Source: Jaltomata sinuosa
Lineage: Eukaryota; Streptophyta; Magnoliopsida; Solanales; Solanaceae
Reading direction: 5' to 3'
Length of the DNA stretch: 64,000 nucleotides
Assembly: GCA_003996215.1 (NCBI GenBank)
Contig: QJPP01000277.1
Location: 186,001 to 250,000, forward strand
Shown here in pieces: positions 37,681 through 48,874 of the stretch. A program made the translations under genes and the position numbers. Under the pieces are notes generated by a model that was not told where the DNA came from, made no database searches, and saw only the letters and a program-made list of their open reading frames with translations. The first letter of the stretch is position 1; each line of letters starts with the position of its first letter.

Positions 37681-38062
37681 TAGGTAGAAGTGTGTGTAGG
37701 CTAGTAGGTAGGAGTGTTTTTCCTTGTTGTCCCGACTAGTAATCGTAGTGCTCGCTTATAGTTTTTTGTTCTTGGATTCCTCGTAGTAGTATTTTGTGGC
37801 AGTGTTCTGCTTCTGTCTGTTGTTTGTTACTACATATTACTTCCTATCGTCCCTTGTAGTTTTATCATGTTTTTTGTATCTGGTATCTTTGTTACGTCCT
37901 TTTTAGCCTATTCTTAGACTGTTTTTGTCTTGAGCCGGGGGTCTATCGGAAACAGCCTCTCTACCTCACCTCTGAGGTAGTGGTACGGACTGCGTACACT
38001 CTACCCTCCCCAGACCCCACGTTGTGGGAATACACTGGGTATGTTATTGTTGTTGGATTTTT
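37681..38062 (+). other. LINE 3' untranslated region and tail
   Basis: Runs from the ORF stop to the element end. It includes CTCTACCTCACCTCTGAGGT, where CTCACC and GGTGAG-like pieces are partly inverted, then the hairpin CCCCACGTTGTGGG, and ends in TTATTGTTGTTG. Sequence of this kind is the segment copied by RTE machinery and reused by some plant SINEs. Confidence 0.75.
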
Positions 38063-38960
38063 AGCTGATGGTAACCATACCTTAACTAAATCTTAGAGAA
38101 CACTGACGCCCCCTGTAACTAATGAAATAAGTCATCAATACGAGGGATAGGGTGCTTTTTATGGATAGTAACCTTGTTCAGCTGTCTATAATCTATGCAT
38201 AGGCACAAACTACCATCTTTCTTTTTAACAAAAAGCACTGGAGCACCCCATGGGGAGGCACTCGGGCAGATGAAACCCTTGCTCAACAACTTTTTCAACT
38301 GAGCTTTAAGCTCTTACAATTCAGCCAGCGCCATCCTATAGGGAGGAATGGATAAAGGATGAGTGTTCGGCTCTATGTCTATGCAGAAATCAATATCCAA
38401 GTCTAGTGGCATGTTGACAGATCTTCAAGAAACACCTCCTAGAACTCACACACTATCGGAACTGACTCAATAGATGGGACCTCTAAACTGGTGTCCCAAA
38501 GATGAGCTAGGAAGGCCAAATACCCCCTCCCCATAAGACTTGAGCACAAAGGAAGGACACAAATTTCATAGGTGTCGGACTATACTTACCCTCTATCTCT
38601 AACCTATCCAACCCAGGCATAGAATAACCATTGTCTTAGCATGACAATCCAAAAATAACATGATGCAGAGACAACCAACTTATTCCCAAGATAATATCAA
38701 AGTCTACCATGTCAAGGATAACTAGGTCATCTAAGGTCTCTTGCCCCGTGAATATGATATGACAAGCTCGGAATACTCTATCTACCACCACAAAATTCCC
38801 CTACCAGAGTAGATACAGTAACAAGGTGGTCAAGAGATTCACACAACATATCAAAACTCTTAACAAAACCAGCAGATATATAAGAAAAGGTAGAACCAAG
38901 GTCAAACAACTCTGAAGCTATACGATCATAAACAAGAATAGTACCTATGATCACCGCGTC
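38063..38960 (-). pseudogene. Element C pol, upstream part (protease and N-terminal RT)
   Basis: Minus strand from 38960: the protease contains LFDLGSTFSYIS near 38885-38915, where the Ser of the DSG triad is Leu. RT begins further on with decayed, frameshifted blocks and reaches FSKI and LRYGYHQ at 38067-38100. It is cut there by the LINE and continues at 34006. Several stops and frame changes. Inactive. Confidence 0.8.
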
Positions 38961-40477
38961 TGAAGCCTCTGCCTCTGGTCTACCTGGGAATGCATAAAAA
39001 TGATTTTTTTCTCCCGTCTGATCACCGCCCCTGTTAGGCTGACTACCTCCTCTACCATCGCCTGGGTTGGGCTGAGCACCACCTCTGTCTGCCGTGTGAC
39101 TGCCCCACCTTCCCTGTGGATGATCTCTAGCATAACTAATATCTCTACCGGTTGGAACTAAAGCTCTAGGAGCCTGCTATTATGATGCCTATTAAATACG
39201 AGGATAATTCCTCCTCAAGTGATCATGCTTGCCATGCTCAAAGAAAATACAGTTGAAACTAGGTCGTTGTGATGAAGTTGGCTGAGCTAAATACCTACCA
39301 AAGTCTAGTGCAGGCTGGCTGGTCCGTGATGGACCCCTAACTGAAACTGAGGCCAACAAACTAATAGGGAGCATAGGGTATCCTTGCGAACCTTGAACCT
39401 TCAAAACCTTACTACTGTAACCACCTCCTGATTGAGGCTTCTTCAAAGCTATTCTTTCCGGACTCTTCTACTTTACGCCCTTAATATTCTTTATGAACTC
39501 CACCACTTCCTGAAATGACTTACCCGAAGATGCTACCTGCAATGCGGTAATCTGCTGTGTTGTATTCAGGCCTTTCACTAAGCGATGGATCCGCTCTTCC
39601 TCTATATTAATCAACTAAGAAGAATAAGAAGCTAAGGTATGTAAATGGGTCTCATAAGCAGCCACTGAAGAATTTCCTTGTGAAATATCTGCGAACTCAT
39701 CTTTTTTCCTATCCCTCAAGGTCCCGAGAATATACCTCTCTAGGAAGACCTGATAAAAGTGACTTTAAGTCACAGGGTTCCTCTAGTAGGCCTGCAGTCC
39801 ATAAATTCCCTCCACCACATCTTGGCATCCCCTTGAACTGAAATGACACAAAGTCTATGCCTCTCAATGATTTCCATTCTATGCAGCCTCTCATGACAGT
39901 CTATGATGAAATCATAGGAATCCTCAGATTCCAATCCATGAAACACAGGAGGCCTCATCTTCACAAACTTGAAGAAGAGTGCATGCTCACTACCAGTCAT
40001 TACAAGGCCTGTTATTGGTCTAGGGAACATGCCTATCTTAGAAGCAATATCTAATCACGGTGCCACAGCTGCAATATGTTGGGTCACTAGATAATGAACA
40101 ACAGGAACCACAGGAGTAGCTCCATCCTTTGCCAAACCACTAACAAAGTTTAAAATTTGCTGGATTACCTCAGATGGCAATGGGACTTGCGCTCAACCTA
40201 TCTGAACCGAGTGTATTCCTGTCCTCTTGACTGGCTCTGCTGCCTCATTCATCTCAACTCAAACTTCTTCCTCTACTATAACCTCAGGAGCATTCTCTTA
40301 TAGAGGAGAAGATGCTGACCTTTAGCCAGAGCTGCATCTTGAGCTCTACCACTGGCGGGAGAACCCCTTCTTCCTTCCTCTGGCTCTACCTCTAACTCTG
40401 ACCCTACCATGAACCACAACTTTGACAATTAGCTCAGGCACTGCTTCTCTAGCCTCAGATGAATGTGTCTTCACCAT
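38961..40477 (-). pseudogene. Element C gag, broken
   Basis: The minus strand from ATG at 40477 reads MVKTHSSEAREAVPE, then an Arg/Gly-rich stretch with early stops. The capsid core follows: FVKMRPPVFHGLESEDSYDF near 39960, KMWWREFMDC, DEFADISQGNSSVAAYE, and RIHRLVKGL near 39590. A zinc knuckle relic near 39200-39250 has lost Cys residues (CIFFEHGKHDHLRRNYP). It has the usual retrotransposon gag organisation. Stops and frame changes rule out expression. Confidence 0.8.
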
Positions 40478-40678
40478 CTAAAAGAACAAGAGGGGAAGAG
40501 TTAGATACCAATTTGGATTACCAAATACCAATTAGAATCAAGTTATAGCACGAGGAATGAAAAAAGTTGAGATTTCCTAAAGTCTTATAGCCTTTTGCAG
40601 AGAAGTACATACGTCTCCGCACCATTCTACAAGACTCTACTACACTCATTCTGTTATGATGAGATTAATGAACCCGAG

Positions 40679-40690
40679 GCTCTGATACCA
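40679..40690 (-). promoter_or_regulatory. Primer binding site of element C
   Basis: GCTCTGATACCA, the perfect complement of TGGTATCAGAGC, four bases from the 5' LTR edge. Confidence 0.92.
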
Positions 40691-40694
40691 ACTT

Positions 40695-42787
40695 TGTCAT
40701 GACCAAGACGGGATCATGATTGACACCCATACTATCCCTCCGATGAGATAACCAAACAACTCAAGAACCAACCTTAGACTTAACCAATTTCAAGAAAATA
40801 GATAAACAATCTACTTAAACCATAAATAAATCAATGTTTATAAAATAATGAAAGATTGTGCAGAAAATATTCAACTAAGCATATCCCCAAAAATTGAAAG
40901 TCATGTTCCAGAACTACTAAACCAACATAGTCTAATAATCTAATATCATCTAAAATTAGTAAGGATAGGGAGTTTCGTTGCCTAAAAGAAAGACAACAAC
41001 TCGTGGAAGATAGTGATCACCTTGGATCTTTAGTCAATTGGTGTACTTTAATTGAGGTCGCGTCTTAGCGCATCTCAGCCTCTGGAACACGTTCTGCACT
41101 TAATAAAATAAGAGCACAAGGTAGTATCAGTATAACACACTATGTACTGGTAGGTATCATAGGCCAACATAATAATATAACATACGAATACCAAAACATA
41201 TAACCAATAGTAAGAATCCAACACTTAGCTTATACGCAATTAACAGAAAATCTTTCAAGTCAATTCAATAGAAACTAAATCAAGTTCATAATTCATAGAA
41301 GCAATATCATGATATAAAATAAGCAAAAGGTGTAGAGACATGCTATAGGTCTTACGGGTTCCAACTAGCTATGACCTGCAGAGGACCCTAGGTTATCCAT
41401 GTACCATACCGATGAGGTATTTGCTCCATATCAACGTATCTAATACAATATCTAGTAGTCGGGTTCTCAGACCCATATTCTCATAAAACATTCAGTGCCT
41501 AAGGCACTATTCATACTTAGCCCTTTCAGTTTACTTGTTACTTCCTGTTCATTTAGCCTATTTATACAAGCATAATAAGGAATGTATACATAATACAATC
41601 ATGTCCGAAGACAAATCACAAATTATATAATTTCACTATGAACATGCAAAAAAGTGAGTCTTAACTTCAATTTAAACCATAACCTACCTTGAGTGAAGAT
41701 ATAATACTCCCAAGCTTGTTCACCACTGCCTTATCCTTTCTTAACTCTCCGGAATGCACAAGGTCTAAAATAACAAATATATAAGAGTAATTAGTCAATT
41801 ACCCTTTATTTCAGGTCTTGGGAATCAAACCCAATCATTTTACCCATTACCCGAGGTTTCTAACATTATCCAAGGGTTTAACAATTCATAATTCAGTCCG
41901 ATTGCATTTATAGTATGAATACTCAAGGTTTCTAACTAAGTTCATAACTTTTCCACTATTTTTAAGCCTAAAGGTTTCACCTTTATGGAATCCAAGGTTC
42001 CTCACTAGCCTTAAACATGTTAAGAATCAATAATTTCATGCTAGAAATCATAAAAACATAATTTAAGATTGATTCTAGGTGATTTTACACCTACCCATTA
42101 GGTTCTTCCCCAAGTTAATGCTTCTAGGGCTTAATTGTGAGAAACCCACCATTAATTCTCCCCCCAAAGTCTAAGGAAGATAATTAGTCAATAAAATAAG
42201 GGTTCTATGGATTACTTACCTCAAATGATGGAGTATGCCCTAGTTTTCTTGGGAGAACCACTTTTGGGAGCTCTAGAACAAAGTTGAGTTATGAAAGAAA
42301 TAACTCAGAAAACTGCAAAATTCCCAAGTATACAGTCCATAATCTCGTCGTGATAGATGGCTCTCCGTTGTAACAGATTATCGCAACAAGAAATGGCTCA
42401 TCACAGGACCATCACGATGAGGCATCCTCCATTACTATGAGAAAAAAGTTATACAATATGACATTCTCTCTCCCGGACCCCTATTTCATAACACACCTTA
42501 TTTCATAGACACCACAAATTATTCCTAATGTAACAACTATAATATCTGGAGTTTTATCACTCCGATTCTTGTCTTGAAACTTCTCACAGGATCCTACGGT
42601 AGTTGGCTATCCAACAATAGACACCACACTACCACATTGTGATGCATGAAGCATGAACTGCACCTAAGGCACAAAATATTATATTTTAATTTGAGCTCAC
42701 CCTAGCCCGATATTTTTAATTCTTACCTAGGGACTTCTCTAGCTAGGCACTTATGCCTTAATTCAGTGTAACAACAGAATTATTACA
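40695..42787 (-). repeat. Element C 5' LTR
   Basis: Direct copy of 29345-31452. Its plus-strand left end is TGTCATGACC and its right end TATTACA. It abuts, head to head, the plus-oriented host LTR at 42788. Confidence 0.9.
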
Positions 42788-43956
42788 GTAGGAAGTTTTG
42801 GGATAAAAATTTGGTTCATAGAACTCCAGTTATAGGCATTGCCGCATTGGAATTATTCTGTGATGTCTAGGAAATAAAGTGTGTTATGAAATGAGGAGTT
42901 TGAGGCGAGATCGCCACATTTTGAAAATTGATGTTCATCGTGATGAAGAGTACTATTATCATGATGGGCCATTGGATGAGTCAACTGATTGCGATGACTC
43001 ACTGCGATGAGAATACGGGCAGTTTACCTACACTTTTTTAGTTTTTCTGGGTTATTTTTCTACAACTCCTATTTTGTTCTAGAGCTCTAAGAAGTAGTTT
43101 TTTCAAGAAACTAGGGCATTCTCCTTCGTTTGAGGTAAGTAACTCCATAAACCTCTTTGTGTATTGATAATTAATCTTTGTAAGACCTTTAAGTGGAGAA
43201 TTAATGGTGGAATTCTTGAATTTTAGCCTAAAAGCATGAAACTTGGGGAGAACCCTATGCATAGGTGCAATTTCACATGGGATTGATCCTAGGATGTATT
43301 TTTATGATTCCTAGCATGAAATCTACAGTTCTTAACATAATTAAGACTAACATAGAACCTTGGATTCCATAAAGCTGAGACCTTTATGTATTAAAATGGC
43401 TAAAGGGGGTTAACTTGATTAGAAACCCTTTGGATATTGATTCTATGAATGCTAAGAGACTAGTTATTGATTAATTAACCCTTGGGGAACACTATAGACC
43501 TCAAATAAGGGTAGAATTAGTTGTTTAAATTTTCAAGTCCTGAAATGAAGAGTAAATGATTAATTACTGTTGTATAATTGTTGTTTATAAACTTGAGCAA
43601 TCCAAAGTGTTAAGGAAATGCAAAACAATTGCGAAGTAGCTTGTGGGTGGTAATTCTTCACTTGAGGTAGGTTATTGTTTCAAATTGGAGTTGAGACTCA
43701 TTTTATTATATGTATGTGATTGAATAGTTCAACTAGTGATTGATCTTCAGATATGTTTGAATTATATGTGTTTTCCTGTTATACTTGAATGAATAAGCTA
43801 GATGTATAGGGATTGGTAAGTAAACTGAGGTGAATAAGTGTAAGTGTGACTTAAAGTGCACTGTGTATATCAGGAGGGATAAGTCTGAGAACCTTAGATG
43901 CATTAACATTGTCATTCATTATGGGATCGGGTACCACGTTGGTACATGTTGATATT
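42788..43956 (+). repeat. Host LTR, fragment 2
   Basis: Continues fragment 1 after the element C insertion. AGGAAGTTTTGG, AACTCCAG, GTTTGAGGTAAGTAA and AACTTGGGGA-AGAACCCTATG all match element C's LTR in reverse orientation. Near the end is GGGATCGGGTACCACGTTGG with the hairpin GTACCA-CGT-TGGTAC. ATATT at 43952-43956 is the target duplication of element E. Confidence 0.85.
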
Positions 43957-46678
43957 CGTCACACCCCAAACTAGGGGATGTACGACTGACACTCTATATC
44001 TTACTCGACCGAGTTAGCCACTAAAACATATTAGCTGACTAAATTATGGGCTCAAAAGGTCGAGAAGTACAATATCTAAAATACTAAGCTTGGACCATTA
44101 AGGTCATAACCTGAATAATAATAAGTCATATAGATGAAGTAAACAAGCCAAAAATAATAAAGTACTGGCTGGCCGATGAGGCCTCAACTCAAGACATACA
44201 TACATACATACATACATACATACATACAAATACATGCCAAGCCTATGGGGCTAGAGATTGGAAGATGCAAAAAAGAAACCCAAAATATTGTGTCCACAAT
44301 AGCCTCCAAGAGTGTCATAAGCATTGGTCGAGACAAGGACCCGACTATACCCAAACTGCACAACACAAGTAAACATCCTACGATAGCTCCAGGAAAAGGT
44401 GGAGCTTACCAACTCACAACTAAACCCCGAATTCTAGCAGAGGGGTCGTTCATAATCCATATCTGGATCTTCATGTATGATAAAAAATACAGCATCCCTT
44501 GGTAACAGGATGTCAATACAAATAAAAATGTACTGGTATGTAGGGAAAAATGTAAAATCATAAATAGGTATTGTAAAAAGGGTAATAGAGATACCACCTA
44601 AAACTAAAACTTTGATAGCCTCCATGGCCGACATTTGACCTTATAGTAATCAAAATATGCATAGTATGCAAGTGTAATCATATTTTGTGAATACATATAT
44701 ATAGACACAAATGCATATTATACCCAATCAAATGCTAGCAATGGTGGTGTCTTCCGGTAGCTAACCAATATCATATATGCCAACTTACGGGCATTTGTAT
44801 CTCATACGTATAAATATAGGCAATAGGCCTCATATCTCCCAATTATAGCTCGGGAGTGAAATGCATAGCATGTCATGTTATGCAATACATATATGTCACC
44901 ATAATCATATTGCCAATCTTGGCCCGTTGGTACTCTTTATTCTTATAATTTCGTAATCACTTTCACATAATATGTGAATGCCTCTAGAACCTCATATGCT
45001 TTTAGAATAAACTTGAACACTTAACTCGACTATAGAAAGGTAACTTAAACCTGTGGATGTTCATAAAGAGCTTAAGGTGCTTCACTTAGTTTCCATATAT
45101 GTTTCCTTAATAGTTTGTAAAAATAAAGTATTTCAAAAATCATGTCCTTTAGTAGTTTAAACATACGAGCTACATTTGAGAGTTTTGGAAATCGACATAT
45201 TATTTAAATGTTTTCCGAAAAACACTTTAGGGAGGAAGGAGGACTGCTTGCAAAATCTTAATGTTCCTTCATAATACTTTTAAGTTATAAAATCCAAAGA
45301 AGGATAAGAATTCATACATATAGACATAGAGTCAAGAAAGTCGACAAAATGACATATAGATGCCAAATAACCTATATAACCAAACGAGTGGAATATCAAC
45401 ATAATAAAATCATAAAAATACTTCAGTTGCAATCCCAGTGCCTTTCACAGAAGGTATTTCTAGCAATAGAATAGTAAAATATTACATTTGACAATTTAAG
45501 TGTTTTCTAAAATTTGTGCTCAAAGGAAGGACGAAGCTTAGCCTTAACATACCTTTCACTTGAAGCCTCAAAGATTTTGCTAGAAAGCTCGAACAACCTA
45601 TAGTAATCAACAAGGCTGCAAGAATGAGCCATATCCAATTGATAAGGCGTTAAGGTCATCACTATGACCAGCCCACATTAACTCAACAAATGACATCATA
45701 ATCTCTAGCAGACCAACAACTAATAACCACAACAATAAGCTATCAACATCTCATATGAGCGACGAGCTCCCGAGTCAATATAACAAGGCATACTTCACGA
45801 TGTTTAATCTGCAACCATCGTACACGACTCTAATAAGAAGAGCCAACACTGTATTCTTTACAACCCCTTAACACCATCAATATACAACAGTGTAAACCCA
45901 ACTCAATAAGATAAAATGGCTGCCCAGAGCCACGGTATCTAAAACACCACTTCATGGCTATAAAATCTATAAAAATAATACTAGAACATGGAATTACGAA
46001 GGAGAATTGTTGGGAGTAGATTACCTTGACAAAAGAATCTGAAATTCCAAGATAAACAAGCTTCTTCTTTGTAGTAACAACAACCAAAGTGTAAATCGAT
46101 AAGAAGTTATACCACAACGACGAGCGAGCTACGTAGAGCAACTTTCATTAAACTTTTGAGTTGAAAGCACCAAATCCCATGGAGGATTTAGGGGATTATT
46201 ATCTGAATTTTATGAGTTTTTAGTGATGTTATATGGATTAAAAACAAAGGAGGTGGTGTTTTATAGAGCACCACCGACTTTGGGGTTAGGGGAGCCATCT
46301 TAAGATACCTACTTGTGCAGTCTCACATAAATGTGAATATCTCTCTATTCTAAAATTGTATGAATGGATGGTTTGGTCCGTTGAAAAAACTAGACTTGTA
46401 GACCTTCGATTTGGTATGTCGTGGGCTCACTAATTGTGTATATATTGGGAGAAAAACTACAAGATATTTGACCCAAATTTTCAGAGAATCTCTTAACGGA
46501 ATTTTACAATAATTTTTGTCGACTTTTATTTTTCAACTTGCTTGACTTCAAAACTTAACATACAATCATTGTGAAATTAAAATAACTCATAAAATATCCT
46601 TTCTCACATATTAAGCACTCCTAGTCTAATCATGAAAGAACAAGTTAATTTGAATGTTCGAACGGGTGGGGTGTTACA
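43957..46678 (-). repeat. Element E 3' LTR
   Basis: Plus-strand ends are CGTCACACCCC (TG changed to CG) and GGGGTGTTACA. It matches 61098-63839. It includes a CATA microsatellite at about 44198-44228. All frames inside are LTR shadows. Confidence 0.9.
44198..44228. repeat. CATA microsatellite
   Basis: About seven perfect tetranucleotide repeats. The other LTR has a shorter, interrupted version at 61336-61355. Confidence 0.9.
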
Positions 46679-46693
46679 TCCTTCCCCCTTTAG
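46679..46693 (-). promoter_or_regulatory. Polypurine tract of element E
   Basis: The minus strand reads TAAAGGGGGAAGGA directly before the 3' LTR, the expected plus-strand DNA primer site. Confidence 0.8.
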
Positions 46694-46705
46694 GGACATT
46701 CATCC

Positions 46706-48869
46706 TCAAATGATGATAATGTACGTGACATTATAGGAAACAACATAAGAACTCATATAGTACACAAGTAACGTACCTTGCTTACTCAAATGTGAGCCTA
46801 CTATCTGTCTGTTCTGAACATTATATGAAAGAGTGAATAGGTGGAGATATTTGGACTTCATGTACTCTTCAGCTTCCCAAATCATCCCTTTGATATTAGG
46901 GTTCCGCCATAACATTTTTACTGAAACTATATCCTTGTTCCACAATCTTCTAATCTGATGGCCTACTATGGCAATAAGGACTTCTTCATAAAAGGGTTCC
47001 TCTAAAATCTGTACATCTGTTGTCGGTCCAATATGTGTTGGGTCTCCGATACACTTCCATAACAAGGAAACATGAAAGACTGGGTACAATGCCTCTAATA
47101 TGGAGGTAACTCTAGCTGGTATGCAACTCAGCCTATCTGTCACACAATATAGTAAGGCCCAATATATTGAGGTCTTAGCCTGCCTTTCCTGCAAAATTCC
47201 ATAATGCCTTTCATCGGTGAAACCTTCAAAAAAACCCAAATCATCAATATTGGACTCTAAGTCCCATCACCTAATATCTGAATATGATTTCTAGAAGCCT
47301 CGAGTTGTCAAGAATCGCTCTTTGATCAGCTTAACCTTTTGCATGCCCTGGTATACTACGTTAGGTCCAAGCAACCTTAACTCTCCAACCTCAAACTAAC
47401 CAAGAGGGGATCGACATTCATGCCCATATAAATACTTGTACAGTGCAATACTGATGCTTAAACGATAGCTGTTATTATAAGCAAACTCAATAAGTGACAA
47501 TTGATCATCCCTGTTCCCCCTAAAATCTAGCACACATGCCCGTAATATATCTTCGAGTGTCTCGATCATACGTTTGGCTTGGATATTGGTATAAGAATGA
47601 AAAGTTGAGATAAGATTAACCTGATTCCTCAAAACCTTATGGAAATATCTCCAGAAATTTATTATTAATCGTGCCCTTATGTCTGAAATAACCAATACTT
47701 GGACACTATGAAGTATGACTATTTTTCTAATGTACAACCCAACGTAATCTTCATCTTAGAATGTGGTCCTGACTTGCAAGAAATGGGCCATTTTTTTCAA
47801 CCTATCAACAATCACCTAAATAGAATCAAACTTCTGATGCAAACAAGGCAAACCTGTGACAAAATCCATATTTTTGGCCTCCCACTACCACAACAGAATA
47901 TCTATCTCATGAGTTAGCCCATTGGGCTTTTGATGCTCTACCTTTACCCACTGACAATTATGGCAATGTTCCACGAACTTAGCTATGTCTTTTTTTATGC
48001 TCGACCACTAATAAATCTCCTTAATATAATGATACATTTTTATGGATCCTGGGTGAATAAAGTAGTCAAAATGATCTGCCTCTTCCATAATCTATTATTG
48101 AAGTCCTGCAACATCTAGAACATATAACTGACCTTTGTATCTGAGGACTCCATCTCCTGCTATATCAAAGGATAGAGAATCCCCCTACTGAGCCTTGCCT
48201 TTGAGGTGCTCTAAGTAGGGATCCTAGCGTTGCCGTTCCTTAACCTCCACAACTAGAAATGGTACGGCTATGTCCTAAAGTGTGACCTCAGTATAATCAA
48301 AGTCTAATAATCTAACCCTCAAATTAGCTAGCTGATAGAGCTCCTAGGCCATCTCTCGCTTCTCAGCTCCCAAATATGATAGACTACTCATAGACTTATA
48401 ACTGAGGCATCCACTACTATATTAACCTTCCCTAGATGATATAAGATATCGACATCATAGTCTTTTAGCAATTGAAGCCATGGGCACTGTGGCAGGTTTA
48501 ACTCTTTCTATCTGAAAATATATTGAGGGCTCTGATGATCGGTATAAATATCAACATTAATGACATACAAGTAATGCCTCAAAATCTTCAGGGCATGAAT
48601 AAATGCAGCTAACTCTAAATCATGGGTCAGTTAGTTCTTCTCATTCTTCTTTGACTATATTAAAGCGTAAGAAACTACCTTTCTATGTTGCTTCTGAACA
48701 CAAACCAGCCTAATGCTTTAAGCATCACAATTCATTGTGTAGCCCTCTGGACCCTCTGGTAAGGTCAAAACTTGTGATGTAGTTAATCTATCTTTCAGCT
48801 CTTTGAAACTCTACCCAAAATTTGTGATCCACTGAAACTTAGCTGCTTTCTGAGTTAGCTTTGTCAAGG
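46706..48869 (-). pseudogene. Element E pol, downstream part (RNase H, integrase, chromodomain)
   Basis: Minus strand: RNase H near 48830-48400 (YTDHQSPQYIF, LELAAFIHALKILRHYLY), with the first Asp box reading MNCDA. A decayed integrase zinc region lies around 48000-47900. The integrase core near 47400-47740 has VISDIRA and IQAKRMIETLEDILRACV, so the Glu position is Lys. The C-terminal chromodomain-like segment is near 46880-47000 (VGHQIRRLWNKDIVSVKML). Many stops and several frameshifts. It continues the RT part at 58500-59600. Confidence 0.82.
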
Positions 48870-48874
48870 GTGCT

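Larger units (their letters stand above)
34007..38062 (+). mobile_element. RTE-type LINE, apparently full length
   Basis: About 4.06 kb inserted into element C's RT region. AGCT borders both sides (34003-34006 and 38063-38066), a possible short target duplication. The order is a roughly 670-bp leader with GC-rich CCGCCG segments, one large reading frame (34675-37680), a 3' untranslated part with TGCGTACACTCTACCCTCCC and CCCCACGTTGTGGG, and a tail TGTTATTGTTGTTG. A single ORF with APE endonuclease and RT plus a TTG-rich tail is characteristic of the plant RTE clade. Joining its flanks restores the register of the gypsy RT. Confidence 0.88.
29345..42787 (-). mobile_element. Element C: Ty3-gypsy chromovirus, interrupted by a LINE
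   Basis: Direct LTRs at 29345-31452 and 40695-42787, minus-strand gag and pol between them, and a perfect tRNA primer site at 40679-40690. It is flanked by near-identical 5-mers GTTGG (29340-29344) and GTAGG (42788-42792). It sits within an LTR of its own family in opposite orientation. Pol is split in the RT region by a LINE at 34007-38062; without that the element is about 9.4 kb. Confidence 0.93.

Noticed and set aside
44176..44505. 109-codon plus-strand frame beginning with repeated YIHT
   Set aside because: It is made by the CATA microsatellite and lies inside the element E LTR.
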